Assembly (NCBI RefSeq): GCF_020171985.1
Contig: NZ_JAIVAL010000010.1
Location: forward strand, 1 to 64,000
Length of the DNA stretch: 64,000 nt
Source of the DNA: Halobacillus halophilus
GTDB taxonomy: Bacteria > Bacillota > Bacilli > Bacillales > Halobacillaceae
Reading direction: 5' to 3'
A program made the position numbers and the translations under genes. Under the pieces are notes generated by a model. That model was not told the DNA's origin. It searched no databases and saw only the letters and a program-made list of their open reading frames with translations. Shown here piece by piece: positions 10,085-17,644 of this stretch (its first letter is position 1; every line of letters starts with the position of its first letter).

Positions 10085-10501
10085 ATGCGTTATTTAAAAC
10101 AAAAAGAGCTGGATCTGGCTTCACGCTATTTATTTCTTTCAATGGCGATTGCCGTCATCAAGCAGGATCGAAAGCACTTTGAATTAGGGAAATTCAAAAT
10201 AAAAGAACCTTATTTAGAACTGTTGGGAAAGATGGAATTGGAAGCCCGCGAAGAACGGAGAAAGCTCCGCCAGAAAATGGATCATCACAAGCTGCAAGTC
10301 GTGGAAACTGGCAGGAATGATTCCTTCACCTCATTCCTCTTCTTAGCTCATGGCTACGAAGAGAAACGAAACTACTTTAACCCGGCCATCCGCAAGAAAG
10401 TAGAAGTGATTCTATCAGAACTTATGAGGAGGTCCCAAACCTCAAATCGTGAGAAGCATCCAGCGGGGGTGGAGAAGCGTGCAGGCGATCCTCAAGAATA
10501 A
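10085..10501 (+). CDS. yhjD: YhjD-like conserved protein
   Basis: A 138-residue soluble, charged, mostly helical protein of unknown function. The start is the ATG at 10085, preceded by GGAGGAG. A TATAAT box lies at 10041-10046, but no well-spaced -35 box was seen. The name rests on position: in B. subtilis yhjD lies beside yhjE and near comK, as here. The last 80 bp overlap the 3' end of the convergent comK. The C-terminal tail (about residues 115-138) looks low-complexity and may be a lineage extension read from the comK antisense strand. Confidence 0.65.
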   Translation: MRYLKQKELDLASRYLFLSMAIAVIKQDRKHFELGKFKIKEPYLELLGKMELEAREERRKLRQKMDHHKLQVVETGRNDSFTSFLFLAHGYEEKRNYFNPAIRKKVEVILSELMRRSQTSNREKHPAGVEKRAGDPQE

Positions 10502-10949
10502 ATCTGAAATGAGCGGTACGGTGAAGCTGGTTAGCAAACATTCCCACCGATACGGGGAGATTGAGGCTTGTCCCATTGGAAAATTGTATCGTTGTCGTAT
10601 GATCGCTTTCACCCTTGTGGGTATGGATGTATTTTAAAGCGATCCAGGAGCACTCTTTACGTTTAGGAGAAATAATGGGGAAGAAATAGATACCCATCGC
10701 TTCAGATATCACAATAGGAGGTTTGTGGGTATAGCTGGTCACTTGCTTTGTACCTAGAATACGACCTTCCAGACTGCTTGCAAAATAACGGCAGGAATCA
10801 TCGACCACCTGGCTTGGACATTTTAACACTTCAAAGCTTCCATGCTGCTCAACCACATGTGTAATCACCTGCCCTTGCTGATCATACTTAGCAATCAAGG
10901 CCATCGTTTGAGGGTTCACCTCATATTCTTTTTTTTGAAGATACTCCAT
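10422..10949 (-). CDS. comK: Competence transcription factor ComK, short C-terminus
   Basis: A 175-residue homologue of the master regulator of genetic competence. Recognised ComK blocks are YEVNPQTMAL, VVDDSCRYFASS-EGR, THKPPIV, ECSWI and FSNGTSLNLPVS, then NQLHRTAHFR. ComK binds paired AT-boxes and activates DNA-uptake genes. The start was set at the second Met, since the first ATG overlaps the AAAGGATG ribosome site. In B. subtilis ComK (192 residues) the C-terminus carries FMLYPK, bound by the adaptor MecA. Here the protein ends in PPPLDASHDLRFGTSS with no such motif. A hairpin lies in the leader (10973-11005). Confidence 0.9.
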   Translation of the reverse strand: MEYLQKKEYEVNPQTMALIAKYDQQGQVITHVVEQHGSFEVLKCPSQVVDDSCRYFASSLEGRILGTKQVTSYTHKPPIVISEAMGIYFFPIISPKRKECSWIALKYIHTHKGESDHTTTIQFSNGTSLNLPVSVGMFANQLHRTAHFRFILEDRLHASPPPLDASHDLRFGTSS

Positions 10950-11269
10950 TCTAGTAATCATCCTTTCTATTAAGCCGGCGGTAGTTCTTCCTGGACCCCG
11001 CCGCTTATCTTCTTAAATTTACCATAATACTGAGTATAAAGTCTAAACATTCTTAATAAATGTGGAATTATACCAATTCTGATATACTACGGTTATGCCT
11101 CCTCTTTTTGCCTGGCTTGTTGTTCTCTGTCTCCTTCTTCCTCCCTTTGACCGAAGTCCGGATTCAGCAATGTAAAAAAATCGAGTTCTGGCTGAAGATT
11201 TGGTTTGTCTTTCATCTGATGTGCCCCCATGTCATTTTCAATTTCAATTATTCTAAAGGAGGAATATAC
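10950..11269. other. Intergenic region between comK and the DUF3939-like gene
   Basis: The two genes diverge from this 320-bp stretch. An imperfect GC-rich hairpin (AGCGGCGG against CCGCC-G-GCT, minus-strand sense, 10973-11005) lies in the presumed comK leader. AT-rich hexamers such as TATAAT (minus strand, near 11066-11071) and TATACT (plus strand, near 11085) occur, but I see no promoter with good spacing. No certain ComK AT-box pair was identified. Confidence 0.4.
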
Positions 11270-11734
11270 GTGTGGAACCGTAAAAAAAAGCAAAAACCTA
11301 ATCATAATGATCAACCTCTGGAAATCAGTGATCTCTCCATCGACGATATCAGAAAAGCGGTTCATGCTTTTGCTGATCATAAACCTAACGAAGTTCCTCT
11401 TAGTGTCGTGATCAATCAGGATTTAACGCTTGATTACGAACTTCTTGCTCCCTATTTACACGCTATTCCCAGAAAAAACTTTTACATGTCACGAAAAACG
11501 TACGAGCTGTTTGAAGAGGAAGATTTACAACTTGCTAAAGATATTGATGCCGTGCAGCAGGCTGTAGATGAATACATGAAACAAACTCAGGAAGTTCCCA
11601 TAATCGATAATGACCCCTATAAGAAGATAAATTATTATAAGCTTGAAAAGCTCGACCTGTTACACGAAAGGCCAAAACGGGACTTTTATATGACTACGGA
11701 AGAATTTATGATTACGTACAAGAAACCAAAGTAA
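11270..11734 (+). CDS. DUF3939-like conserved protein
   Basis: A 154-residue soluble protein with no recognised catalytic motif. It resembles the Bacillaceae DUF3939 group. The start is a GTG at 11270, chosen because AAAGGAGG lies 7 bases upstream; the upstream in-frame extension is hydrophobic and has no ribosome site. Two related blocks are visible: PRKNFYMSRKTYELF near the middle and PKRDFYMTTEEFMITY at the C-terminus, suggesting an internal duplication. It seems to stand alone. Function unknown. Confidence 0.65.
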   Translation: MWNRKKKQKPNHNDQPLEISDLSIDDIRKAVHAFADHKPNEVPLSVVINQDLTLDYELLAPYLHAIPRKNFYMSRKTYELFEEEDLQLAKDIDAVQQAVDEYMKQTQEVPIIDNDPYKKINYYKLEKLDLLHERPKRDFYMTTEEFMITYKKPK

Positions 11735-11780
11735 GCGAGTCTGGATAGAATCGAGCAGAAATGCTTTATTAAAAAAATAC

Positions 11781-11812
11781 AAAAAAAGGACCAATGCTAT
11801 TAGAAGCATTGG
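11781..11812 (-). terminator. Minus-strand terminator-like hairpin with no gene upstream
   Basis: On the minus strand the hairpin CCAATGCT/AGCATTGG is followed by TCC and then a run of seven T, with a second T run shortly after. No minus-strand gene precedes it. It may end the hairpin-rich candidate transcript at 11861-11985. Confidence 0.55.
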
Positions 11813-11985
11813 CCAAAGAGACGACTGGTTAACTTTTGAGTGAGGGATTAAATTTGAAAAAGTTCCTGTAAGGAAACTCCTTCACAGAATACACTCATCA
11901 GTAACAAAGTTACTGACCTATTTATGATCACCACATCATAAATAGTAAATCGATAAGCTTCATCGCTTATCTATTCTTATTGTAA
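11781..11985 (-). ncRNA. Candidate structured non-coding RNA: row of hairpins plus terminator
   Basis: Three perfect inverted repeats follow one another with spacers of only 2 and 6 nt: CAGTAAC-aaa-GTTACTG (11899-11915), CTATTTATGAT with ATCATAAATAG (11918-11945), and GATAAGC with GCTTATC (11952-11971). A bulged hairpin AGTTCCT/AGGAAACT lies at 11861-11878 and a terminator-like hairpin at 11791-11812. On the minus strand the order is hairpins then terminator, with TACAAT (11978-11983) as a possible -10 box. No reading frame covers the region. Strand and identity are inferred. It could instead be a degraded mobile-element end or a set of protein-binding palindromes. Confidence 0.35.
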
Positions 11986-12302
11986 TATACAAATAATCCA
12001 GATTCACCGAAAAGATATTGCGGAAGACCGCAACCGATTGCGAAGTTACTAGGATATGACATCTTACATCCAATACTTTACAAGAGAACCGCTTATACTT
12101 GGGCTATATAGCTTCATTTGCACCTTGTCCATTCAAATATTCTCCATTGCCTTTCCAGGACAAAAAACATGCAAACTCTTTAATTAATTGATTTTCTTTT
12201 TTTGTTTGCGGGGTGCCGCAGTAGCTGCATGCACTCTTCCGAAAGGTATATTCAATAATTTTGTAAGATAAAATCCTTTTTCCGCTAAGAAAGGAGCTGA
12301 CC
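11986..12302. other. AT-rich gene-less stretch before the GNAT gene
   Basis: Two small hairpins are visible, TTGCGG-aaga-CCGCAA (12018-12033) and TGCGG-ggtg-CCGCA (about 12208-12221). A possible minus-strand frame of 66 codons crosses it but has no ribosome site. Nothing else is recognised. Confidence 0.4.
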
Positions 12303-12851
12303 ATGAGAATTCATTTCGTAGAATTAAAAGATCCGGACGACCATCTGGTTGATACATTTAACCGATGGGAAAACGATCCTGAACTGATCCCACTCACACG
12401 GCCTAATCAAAACCAGTCTGAGGTAGAACGACGGTCGTTTATGACCATGGAAGATTTACACGAAAGCCTCGCTCATCACAATATTTATCTTATCTACATG
12501 AATGAACAACTGGTCGGCTCGATGAATTACATGATTGATCCAGCACACCTTTACAAAAAAGAACCTGGAACAGCCTGGATCGGGATTACAATTGGCGAGC
12601 CGGAAGCAAGGGGTAAAGGAGCGGGGTACAAAGCGATCCGATTTTTGGAAAAGCAAATCAAAGTGCAAGGTCTCGTCCGTATCGAACTGGGAGTATTTGC
12701 GTTTAACCTCCCCGCCCAGAAACTATACAAGAACCTGGGCTATAAAGAAATTGGCCGCATTCCTGAATTTACTTATTGGCAGGGACAGATGTGGGAAGAT
12801 ATCCGCATGGAAAAGTATACGGAGGAGATTGAATTAACCCCCTCAAAATAG
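12303..12851 (+). CDS. GNAT-family N-acetyltransferase
   Basis: A 182-residue protein of the RimJ/RimL-like acetyltransferase group. The acetyl-CoA pyrophosphate-binding loop is EARGKGAGYKAI, preceded by AWIGITIG and followed by VFAFNLPAQKLYKNLGYKEIG, the usual C-terminal GNAT block. The substrate cannot be predicted; members modify ribosomal proteins, antibiotics or small amines. AAAGGAG precedes the ATG at a normal distance. It stands alone, with a terminator directly after it and a dispersed repeat beyond. Confidence 0.85.
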   Translation: MRIHFVELKDPDDHLVDTFNRWENDPELIPLTRPNQNQSEVERRSFMTMEDLHESLAHHNIYLIYMNEQLVGSMNYMIDPAHLYKKEPGTAWIGITIGEPEARGKGAGYKAIRFLEKQIKVQGLVRIELGVFAFNLPAQKLYKNLGYKEIGRIPEFTYWQGQMWEDIRMEKYTEEIELTPSK

Positions 12852-12866
12852 TAACCCGTAGGAACC

Positions 12867-12909
12867 AAAAAAAGATTCCAGAGAACAATATGTTCCCGGA
12901 ATCTTTTTT
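12867..12909 (+). terminator. Terminator after the GNAT gene
   Basis: The hairpin has arms AAAAAAAGATTCC and GGAATCTTTTTT with an inner GAACA/TGTTC stem, and A and T runs on the two sides. It could work in both directions. Confidence 0.8.
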
Positions 12910-12964
12910 AAATGGAGACATTGATAAAACGACACTGTCAAACTCCCTGTTAATTATTAAAGAT

Positions 12965-13490
12965 AAGCTCCCATTATTTGAAGACTCGATTTCGAGATAT
13001 TGGGTTATGAAGAAGGTCCTCCGGGGGACGATTTCGCTTTCCGCGGGCATGTGTTGAGCCTCTTCGAGCAAGCTCTGCGGGGTCTCACCGATCATGTTCA
13101 TCCCGCAGGAGTCTGCATCATCCCCCTCCGGACTTGCCAAATCAGAAACTCGAAAACCTCCAAAAATGTCTCCTATAATGAACCGGAGAGCACAAGAACA
13201 TCTAGCTTATTTAAGTGTACAATCCCTTACATATAAGGATTGATTGCTTATCCAGAACGATCATCTCACTTATAGAATGGTCCGTTCACTCCTCGTCATA
13301 GGGTGGCGGAGGAAACAGCGAGACTCCCGCGGGAGAAGGAGCTAGGCGAGACCCCACAAGGAGTGGTAACGACTGAGGAGGCTTGCCAGTTCCCCCGCAG
13401 GAAAGCGAGTTGTTTCCGTAGCCAGCCCCTCTCTATATCAGCAACGGACCAAATATATCTCAAAGTCGAGTCTTACAGTAACCGGCCCTA
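12965..13490 (-). repeat. Dispersed inverted-end element, copy 2 (long form)
   Basis: The outer flank AAGCTCCC is at 12965-12972 and the left inverted end TTGAAGACTCGATTTCGAGA is at 12978-12999. The right end TATCTCAAAGTCGAGTCTTA is at 13456-13475 and the outer flank CCGGCCCT at 13482-13489. The core box, reversed, is at 13406-13423, and the palindrome CTCCCGCGGGAG is near 13323-13334. This copy is the reverse complement of the long copy at 44714-45302 in module order. It fills most of the 745-bp gap between the GNAT gene and lcfB. The frame opening with MAEETARLPREKELGETPQ is not regarded as a gene. Confidence 0.85.
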
Positions 13491-13596
13491 TACTTTAATA
13501 AGCCTCTTATGAATAATCATCAGAAGTTTATAAAGCAAACAATCCCCTATCTACTCATATAATCTCTGTACCATCTCCATTTTAGAATCTAACTCA

Positions 13597-15135
13597 TTAA
13601 GATTGGGCCAGTTTTTCGCGCAGATTCTTCCGCAGGATCTTACCAGTCGTGTTTTTAGGCAGTTCCTCCATGAACTCTATCCGGGAAGGAACTTTATATT
13701 TAGCTAAATGCTCCCGGCAGTACTCATGCAATGCATGTTCATTAATAGAAGGATTGCTGGATACTACAAAGCTGATGACGGTCTCTCCAAGTTCTGGGTC
13801 TGGTGCTCCGACCACAGCGACTTCTGTAATATCCGGATGATTATATAATACTTCTTCAACTTCTCTTGGATAGACATTGTAGCCGCCTACAAGAATCATA
13901 TCCTTTTTACGATCCACAATATAAAAATAACCTTCTTCATCCATCCGTGCCATATCCCCTGTGTAAAGCCAGCCCTCCCGTATGGTTACAGCTGTCTCCT
14001 CAGGAAGCTTATAATAGCCTTTCATCACGTTCGGACCGCGGACGATCAATTCGCCTACCTCCCCGACCGGTACCTCATCCCCAAGTTCGTCCACCACTTT
14101 ATTTTCTACATTACGAATGTTGCTCCCAATAGAACCTGCTTTTCGAGGGCGATCAAGAGGATTGAAGGTCGTAACAGGAGAAGCCTCTGATAAACCATAG
14201 CCTTCTGAGATTCGCACATTAAATTGTTTTTCAAACGACTCCAGCAAAGCAACAGGAAGAGAAGAGCCGCCGGATATACAGAGTCTCATATTGGAAAAGG
14301 TGTGAACTTGATCCTTGCCGGTTTGCTGCAGGTAGTTATACATAGTTGGTACGCCTGCAAAGACGGTAGCTTGATATTCCTCAGCTATGGTAAAGACATT
14401 CTGAGGGGAGAATTTCGGTACAATTAAGACCGTCCCTCCGTTCATAATCGGAGCATTTAAAGCGACCGTTAAGCAGAAGACATGGAACATAGGTAATGTA
14501 GCTATCACGCGATCGTCCGATGATATTTGCAAGTAATTCGCGACATCTACCGCATTGGAATACAAGTTTTTGTGCGTGAGCATGGCTCCTTTGGGTTTAC
14601 CTGTCGTGCCGGAAGTATAGAGGATAACGGCCGTATCTTCACTATCCAGACTTGGGGGTTCGTAATCCAGTTTCCCTTCGGATAATACAGTTGTAAACGA
14701 TTTCATTTTTTGGGATAACGGAGAGTTGTTCAAATCAATGCCTGAACCTGTGTCTGCAGTAAAATAGTGATACACCTCTAACTGATCGTCCATTTTCTCA
14801 AATAGTTCAAGTAATACATCCATCGTGATAACAGCTTTCACATCCCCGTTCTTCAGGATGTAGCTCATTTCATCGGCCGTATAAGTCGGATTGATGGGAA
14901 TAACCGTAATCCCTGCGCGCAGTGCTCCGTACAAGCCGATCATAAACAGCGGACTGTTTCCACTGACAAGGGCAATGTGGTCATGCCTCCCGTAGCCTAA
15001 TTCGGTCAATCTGGAAGCAAACTTGGTAACCGATGCATCAAATTCCTGATAACTTACTTTTTGTCCCTGAAATATGTAAGCATCTTTAGTAGGGTTACGC
15101 TGAGCTGTTATGGACAACTGTTCACTTAAGTTCAT
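13597..15135 (-). CDS. lcfB: Long-chain fatty-acid-CoA ligase (LcfB)
   Basis: A 512-residue AMP-forming acyl-CoA synthetase that activates fatty acids for beta-oxidation. The adenylate-forming P-loop YTSGTTGKPKGAMLTH lies near residue 170. SEGYGLSEASPVT, TGDMARMDEEGYFYIVDRKKD and the catalytic Lys region ELPKNTTGKILRK at the C-terminus follow the family order. The start was set at the ATG at 15135 because AAAGGGGAG lies just upstream; this gives the usual length of about 513. A FadR-type palindrome lies 24 bp before the start, matching the known FadR control of lcfB in B. subtilis. Next to lplJ, as in B. subtilis. Confidence 0.93.
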   Translation of the reverse strand: MNLSEQLSITAQRNPTKDAYIFQGQKVSYQEFDASVTKFASRLTELGYGRHDHIALVSGNSPLFMIGLYGALRAGITVIPINPTYTADEMSYILKNGDVKAVITMDVLLELFEKMDDQLEVYHYFTADTGSGIDLNNSPLSQKMKSFTTVLSEGKLDYEPPSLDSEDTAVILYTSGTTGKPKGAMLTHKNLYSNAVDVANYLQISSDDRVIATLPMFHVFCLTVALNAPIMNGGTVLIVPKFSPQNVFTIAEEYQATVFAGVPTMYNYLQQTGKDQVHTFSNMRLCISGGSSLPVALLESFEKQFNVRISEGYGLSEASPVTTFNPLDRPRKAGSIGSNIRNVENKVVDELGDEVPVGEVGELIVRGPNVMKGYYKLPEETAVTIREGWLYTGDMARMDEEGYFYIVDRKKDMILVGGYNVYPREVEEVLYNHPDITEVAVVGAPDPELGETVISFVVSSNPSINEHALHEYCREHLAKYKVPSRIEFMEELPKNTTGKILRKNLREKLAQS

Positions 15136-15158
15136 GAATGACTCCCCTTTTTTTATTC

Positions 15159-15176
15159 TGAATGAATAATCATTCA
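15159..15176. promoter_or_regulatory. FadR-type operator upstream of lcfB
   Basis: The palindrome TGAATGAATAATCATTCA closely matches the FadR (TetR family) operator of Bacillus fatty-acid degradation genes, TGAATGAnTAnTCATTCA. It sits immediately upstream of the lcfB ribosome site, where bound repressor would block transcription until long-chain acyl-CoA accumulates. Confidence 0.8.
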
Positions 15177-15248
15177 TATTTTATTTTTAAATTTTCAATC
15201 TAATTATAAAATACTGACAATTAATTAGCAAGTTTCGCCAAAGAAGTA

Positions 15249-15281
15249 TAAAAAAGATCCCTCATCGCATGAGGAATCTTT
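15249..15281 (-). terminator. Terminator after lplJ
   Basis: On the minus strand AAAGATTCCTCAT pairs with ATGAGGGATCTTT across a 3-nt loop and is followed by a T run. It separates lplJ from lcfB. Confidence 0.75.
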
Positions 15282-15290
15282 CCTTAGAGT

Positions 15291-16292
15291 TTAATATACG
15301 ATATCCAAAAATTGATCCATACTGATTTTACCTAAATACTGGGAAATATCAATGTCTTCTAGAGTCTCTGCAATTGCCTGACGATTGTATTGCGTGCCGA
15401 TCAGCTTCTCTTCTACATCACGGATGTCCCCTACGCCGAAGAAGTCGCCATAGATTTTAGCGTTTTTAATATAGCCTTTTGCTACATCCAGACGTACATC
15501 ATAACTGCCGGCACCTTCAATGCGCTCGGTATGCTGAATATTGAATTTAGGAGATTTTCCATAATTCCAGTCCCAGTTACGGTATCTCTCTTCTGATAGC
15601 TTATAGATCTTCTCCCAATCTTCTTCCGTTAATTTATACTGAGGCACATCTTTTACATCTTCAACGTCGAAAATATGGCGTAGAATAAGGTTTTTGAATT
15701 CCTGCATGGAGATTTTTTCTTCGAGAAATTCAGAAATATTTGCTACGCGGCTGCGGATGGATTTGATGCCCTTGGATTTGATCTTTTCGGTTTTTACATT
15801 AAGAGCAGATACTACATTTTCAATCTCTGAATCCAGCATGAGCGTTCCATGACTGAACATCCGTCCTTTGGTTGAAAATTGAGCATTCCCTGAAATTTTC
15901 CGACCATCTTCAGCAACTACATCATTTCGGCCGGATAATTCCGCATTCACACCGATCTGCTTCAGCGCTTCTGTTACTGGTTTGGTGAATTTAGCAAAGT
16001 CGTGAAAGCTGTCACCGTCGTCCTTTGTAATAAAACTAAAGCTTAAATTACCAAGGTCATGGTAAACCGCTCCTCCGCCAGATAACCGGCGTACGACATG
16101 AATACCGTGCTCCTCCACATAATTGGTATTGATTTCTTCAACGGTATTCTGGTTTTTCCCAATGATAATGGAAGGCTCGTTCACGTAAAAAAGCAGGTAT
16201 GTTTCGTTAATATCCAGGTTTTTCAACGCGTACTCCTCAATCGCAAGGTTAATCGTAGGGTCATTGATTCCTTCGTGATCAATAAAAAGCAT
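15291..16292 (-). CDS. lplJ: Lipoate-protein ligase (LplJ)
   Basis: A 333-residue ligase that attaches free lipoate to the E2 and GcvH proteins of 2-oxoacid dehydrogenases and the glycine cleavage system. The biotin/lipoate ligase catalytic region contains RRLSGGGAVYHDLGN (near residue 70), GRNDVVAEDGRKISGNAQ and HGTLMLDS. The C-terminal domain begins near residue 250. The ATG at 16292 was chosen because AAAGG lies 9 bases upstream; an earlier in-frame ATG overlaps it. Followed by its own terminator. Confidence 0.93.
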   Translation of the reverse strand: MLFIDHEGINDPTINLAIEEYALKNLDINETYLLFYVNEPSIIIGKNQNTVEEINTNYVEEHGIHVVRRLSGGGAVYHDLGNLSFSFITKDDGDSFHDFAKFTKPVTEALKQIGVNAELSGRNDVVAEDGRKISGNAQFSTKGRMFSHGTLMLDSEIENVVSALNVKTEKIKSKGIKSIRSRVANISEFLEEKISMQEFKNLILRHIFDVEDVKDVPQYKLTEEDWEKIYKLSEERYRNWDWNYGKSPKFNIQHTERIEGAGSYDVRLDVAKGYIKNAKIYGDFFGVGDIRDVEEKLIGTQYNRQAIAETLEDIDISQYLGKISMDQFLDIVY

Positions 16293-16360
16293 TATTCTCA
16301 TCCTTTCTGAAAAGACTGTTCTAATTTCTTATTGTAATGGTTTCGACATGTTTAGACAAT

Positions 16361-17092
16361 CTATTCCCCCCACGTTAAACCTTCCGCAGCTATTTGGATC
16401 GTTCCCTGAAACACATCCTGCGCTTCCTGCAGAAGTCTTCCCTGTACACCGAAATGAGGAAGATGGCTGAGCCATAAGGTACCCACGGAAGCCTCAGCTG
16501 CAATCGAAGCTGCTTCTGTACTCGTCATGTGTCCAGGTCCTTTTCCATCCATTCCTTTAAAGAAATTCGTATCCGTGATGAGAAGATCGGCATTCTTAGC
16601 AAATTCCCCCCACTCAGAGAAGTAACTAGTATCTGCTGTGTAAACAACTGTTTCATTTCCATCCGTAATGCTCATCCCATAACAAGGCACCGGGTGCTCT
16701 GTTTTTTGAAAATCAATTGTAAAAGGCCCTACCTGCAGACTCTTGTCCGGGTCATACTCCACCCCTTTGGTGTATTGATGAGTCAAAGATTTAAACGCTT
16801 CTTTATCTTTCTTGTGGCCGTAAATTGGAAGAACTTCTTTGGTGTCATTCAGGGAGTTCTGTACAAGATAAGCGTACTGTAAAGGGCCAATGTCGGCTAT
16901 ATGATCGTGGTGGTAATGAGACAGTACCACCGCATCCAGGTCCATAAGGTTAGTGAATTGCTGCAGCCTGGATAGCACACCACTCCCACAATCAATAAGC
17001 ATTTTGAACCCGTCCTGTTCATATAAATACCCTGAAGTAGCGCTTCCCGCCTCAGGATAAGCGCCCCAATAACCGATTACTGTAACTTTCAT
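16361..17092 (-). CDS. yhfI: Metallo-beta-lactamase-fold hydrolase (YhfI)
   Basis: A 243-residue member of the RNase Z/PhnP-like MBL group. The zinc-binding motif SHYHHDHIAD lies near residue 62. DADLLITDTNFF and the late LSHLPHFG supply further ligands, and PVPCYGMSI is typical of the subfamily. The physiological substrate is unknown; related proteins act on RNA ends or cyclic phosphodiesters. AAGGAG precedes the chosen ATG, and an in-frame GTG three codons earlier overlaps it. The yhfH-yhfI-lplJ-lcfB order is the same as in B. subtilis. Confidence 0.85.
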   Translation of the reverse strand: MKVTVIGYWGAYPEAGSATSGYLYEQDGFKMLIDCGSGVLSRLQQFTNLMDLDAVVLSHYHHDHIADIGPLQYAYLVQNSLNDTKEVLPIYGHKKDKEAFKSLTHQYTKGVEYDPDKSLQVGPFTIDFQKTEHPVPCYGMSITDGNETVVYTADTSYFSEWGEFAKNADLLITDTNFFKGMDGKGPGHMTSTEAASIAAEASVGTLWLSHLPHFGVQGRLLQEAQDVFQGTIQIAAEGLTWGE

Positions 17093-17210
17093 CTTTACCA
17101 CTCCTTGTATCTTTATGCCTATTTTTAAATTGTTTTATAACAGACTGTTGATTTCTGCATATTGTTATAATACAATGACTTTACACTAAATTAATTGGAG
17201 GCGATGTAAC

Positions 17211-17339
17211 ATGATGAGCGTAATTGAATTCTTCCGTAATTTGCCCGAGAAACAATGCTCCAAGTGCGGTGATGTTATCCAGGAAAAAGCTGATTGCTAC
17301 GGTAACGTTTGCGACGAATGCGACCACCCGGCTCACTAA
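17211..17339 (+). CDS. yhfH: YhfH-type small zinc-ribbon protein
   Basis: A 42-residue protein, MMSVIEFFRNLPEKQCSKCG and onward, with two knuckles: CSKCG near residue 16 and a second at residues 34-37, plus an extra Cys at 29. This matches the tiny Bacillaceae YhfH family by length and motif, and its place next to yhfI agrees. GGAGGCG precedes the ATG by 8 bases. A terminator follows 45 bp downstream. Function unknown; a zinc-binding or nucleic-acid-binding role is plausible. Confidence 0.85.
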   Translation: MMSVIEFFRNLPEKQCSKCGDVIQEKADCYGNVCDECDHPAH

Positions 17340-17644
17340 TTCTAGTATTCCACAAAAAAATGAATCTGGAACATGTAATTTGGAGCAGCTGAGCAAAAGC
17401 TGCTTTTTTTTTGTGATTTTTTTTAACGTACAGAGGCGGCTGATATCCAAGATTATCTTTTAAAATATTATTATTGGAATCTGCAGGCAAGTGATGGGAG
17501 CCGGACTTGTATATAGAGATCATCCTTGAACTGCAGCAGCTAAAGAAACATGCCGCGAACTTACATAAATTAACATTTATAACAAATACGTACTGTCCCA
17601 TAATAATAATGACGGTCATTACTAGCCATTAGGGGGACTCCACT
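17340..17644. other. Gap between yhfH and the membrane protein gene
   Basis: After the yhfH terminator, the stretch to 17644 shows no convincing gene, promoter or repeat. Short open frames here lack ribosome sites. Confidence 0.4.
17385..17413 (+). terminator. Terminator after yhfH
   Basis: The arms AGCAGCT and AGCTGCT enclose a 7-nt loop and are followed by nine T. Confidence 0.85.

Noticed and set aside
12104-12304. Minus-strand 66-codon frame with CSYCGTPQ near the middle
   Set aside because: It suggested a small zinc-ribbon protein, but has no ribosome site, a single knuckle, and overlaps the start of the GNAT gene.
13303-13512. Open frame starting MAEETARLPREKELGETPQ inside repeat copy 2
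   Set aside because: It lies wholly within the non-coding element, has no ribosome site, and its counterpart in copy 4 diverges after the shared GC-rich module. It reads palindromic repeat DNA.
17275-17619. Minus-strand frames antisense to yhfH
   Set aside because: No ribosome site; they cross the yhfH terminator and run antisense to the Cys-rich yhfH frame.
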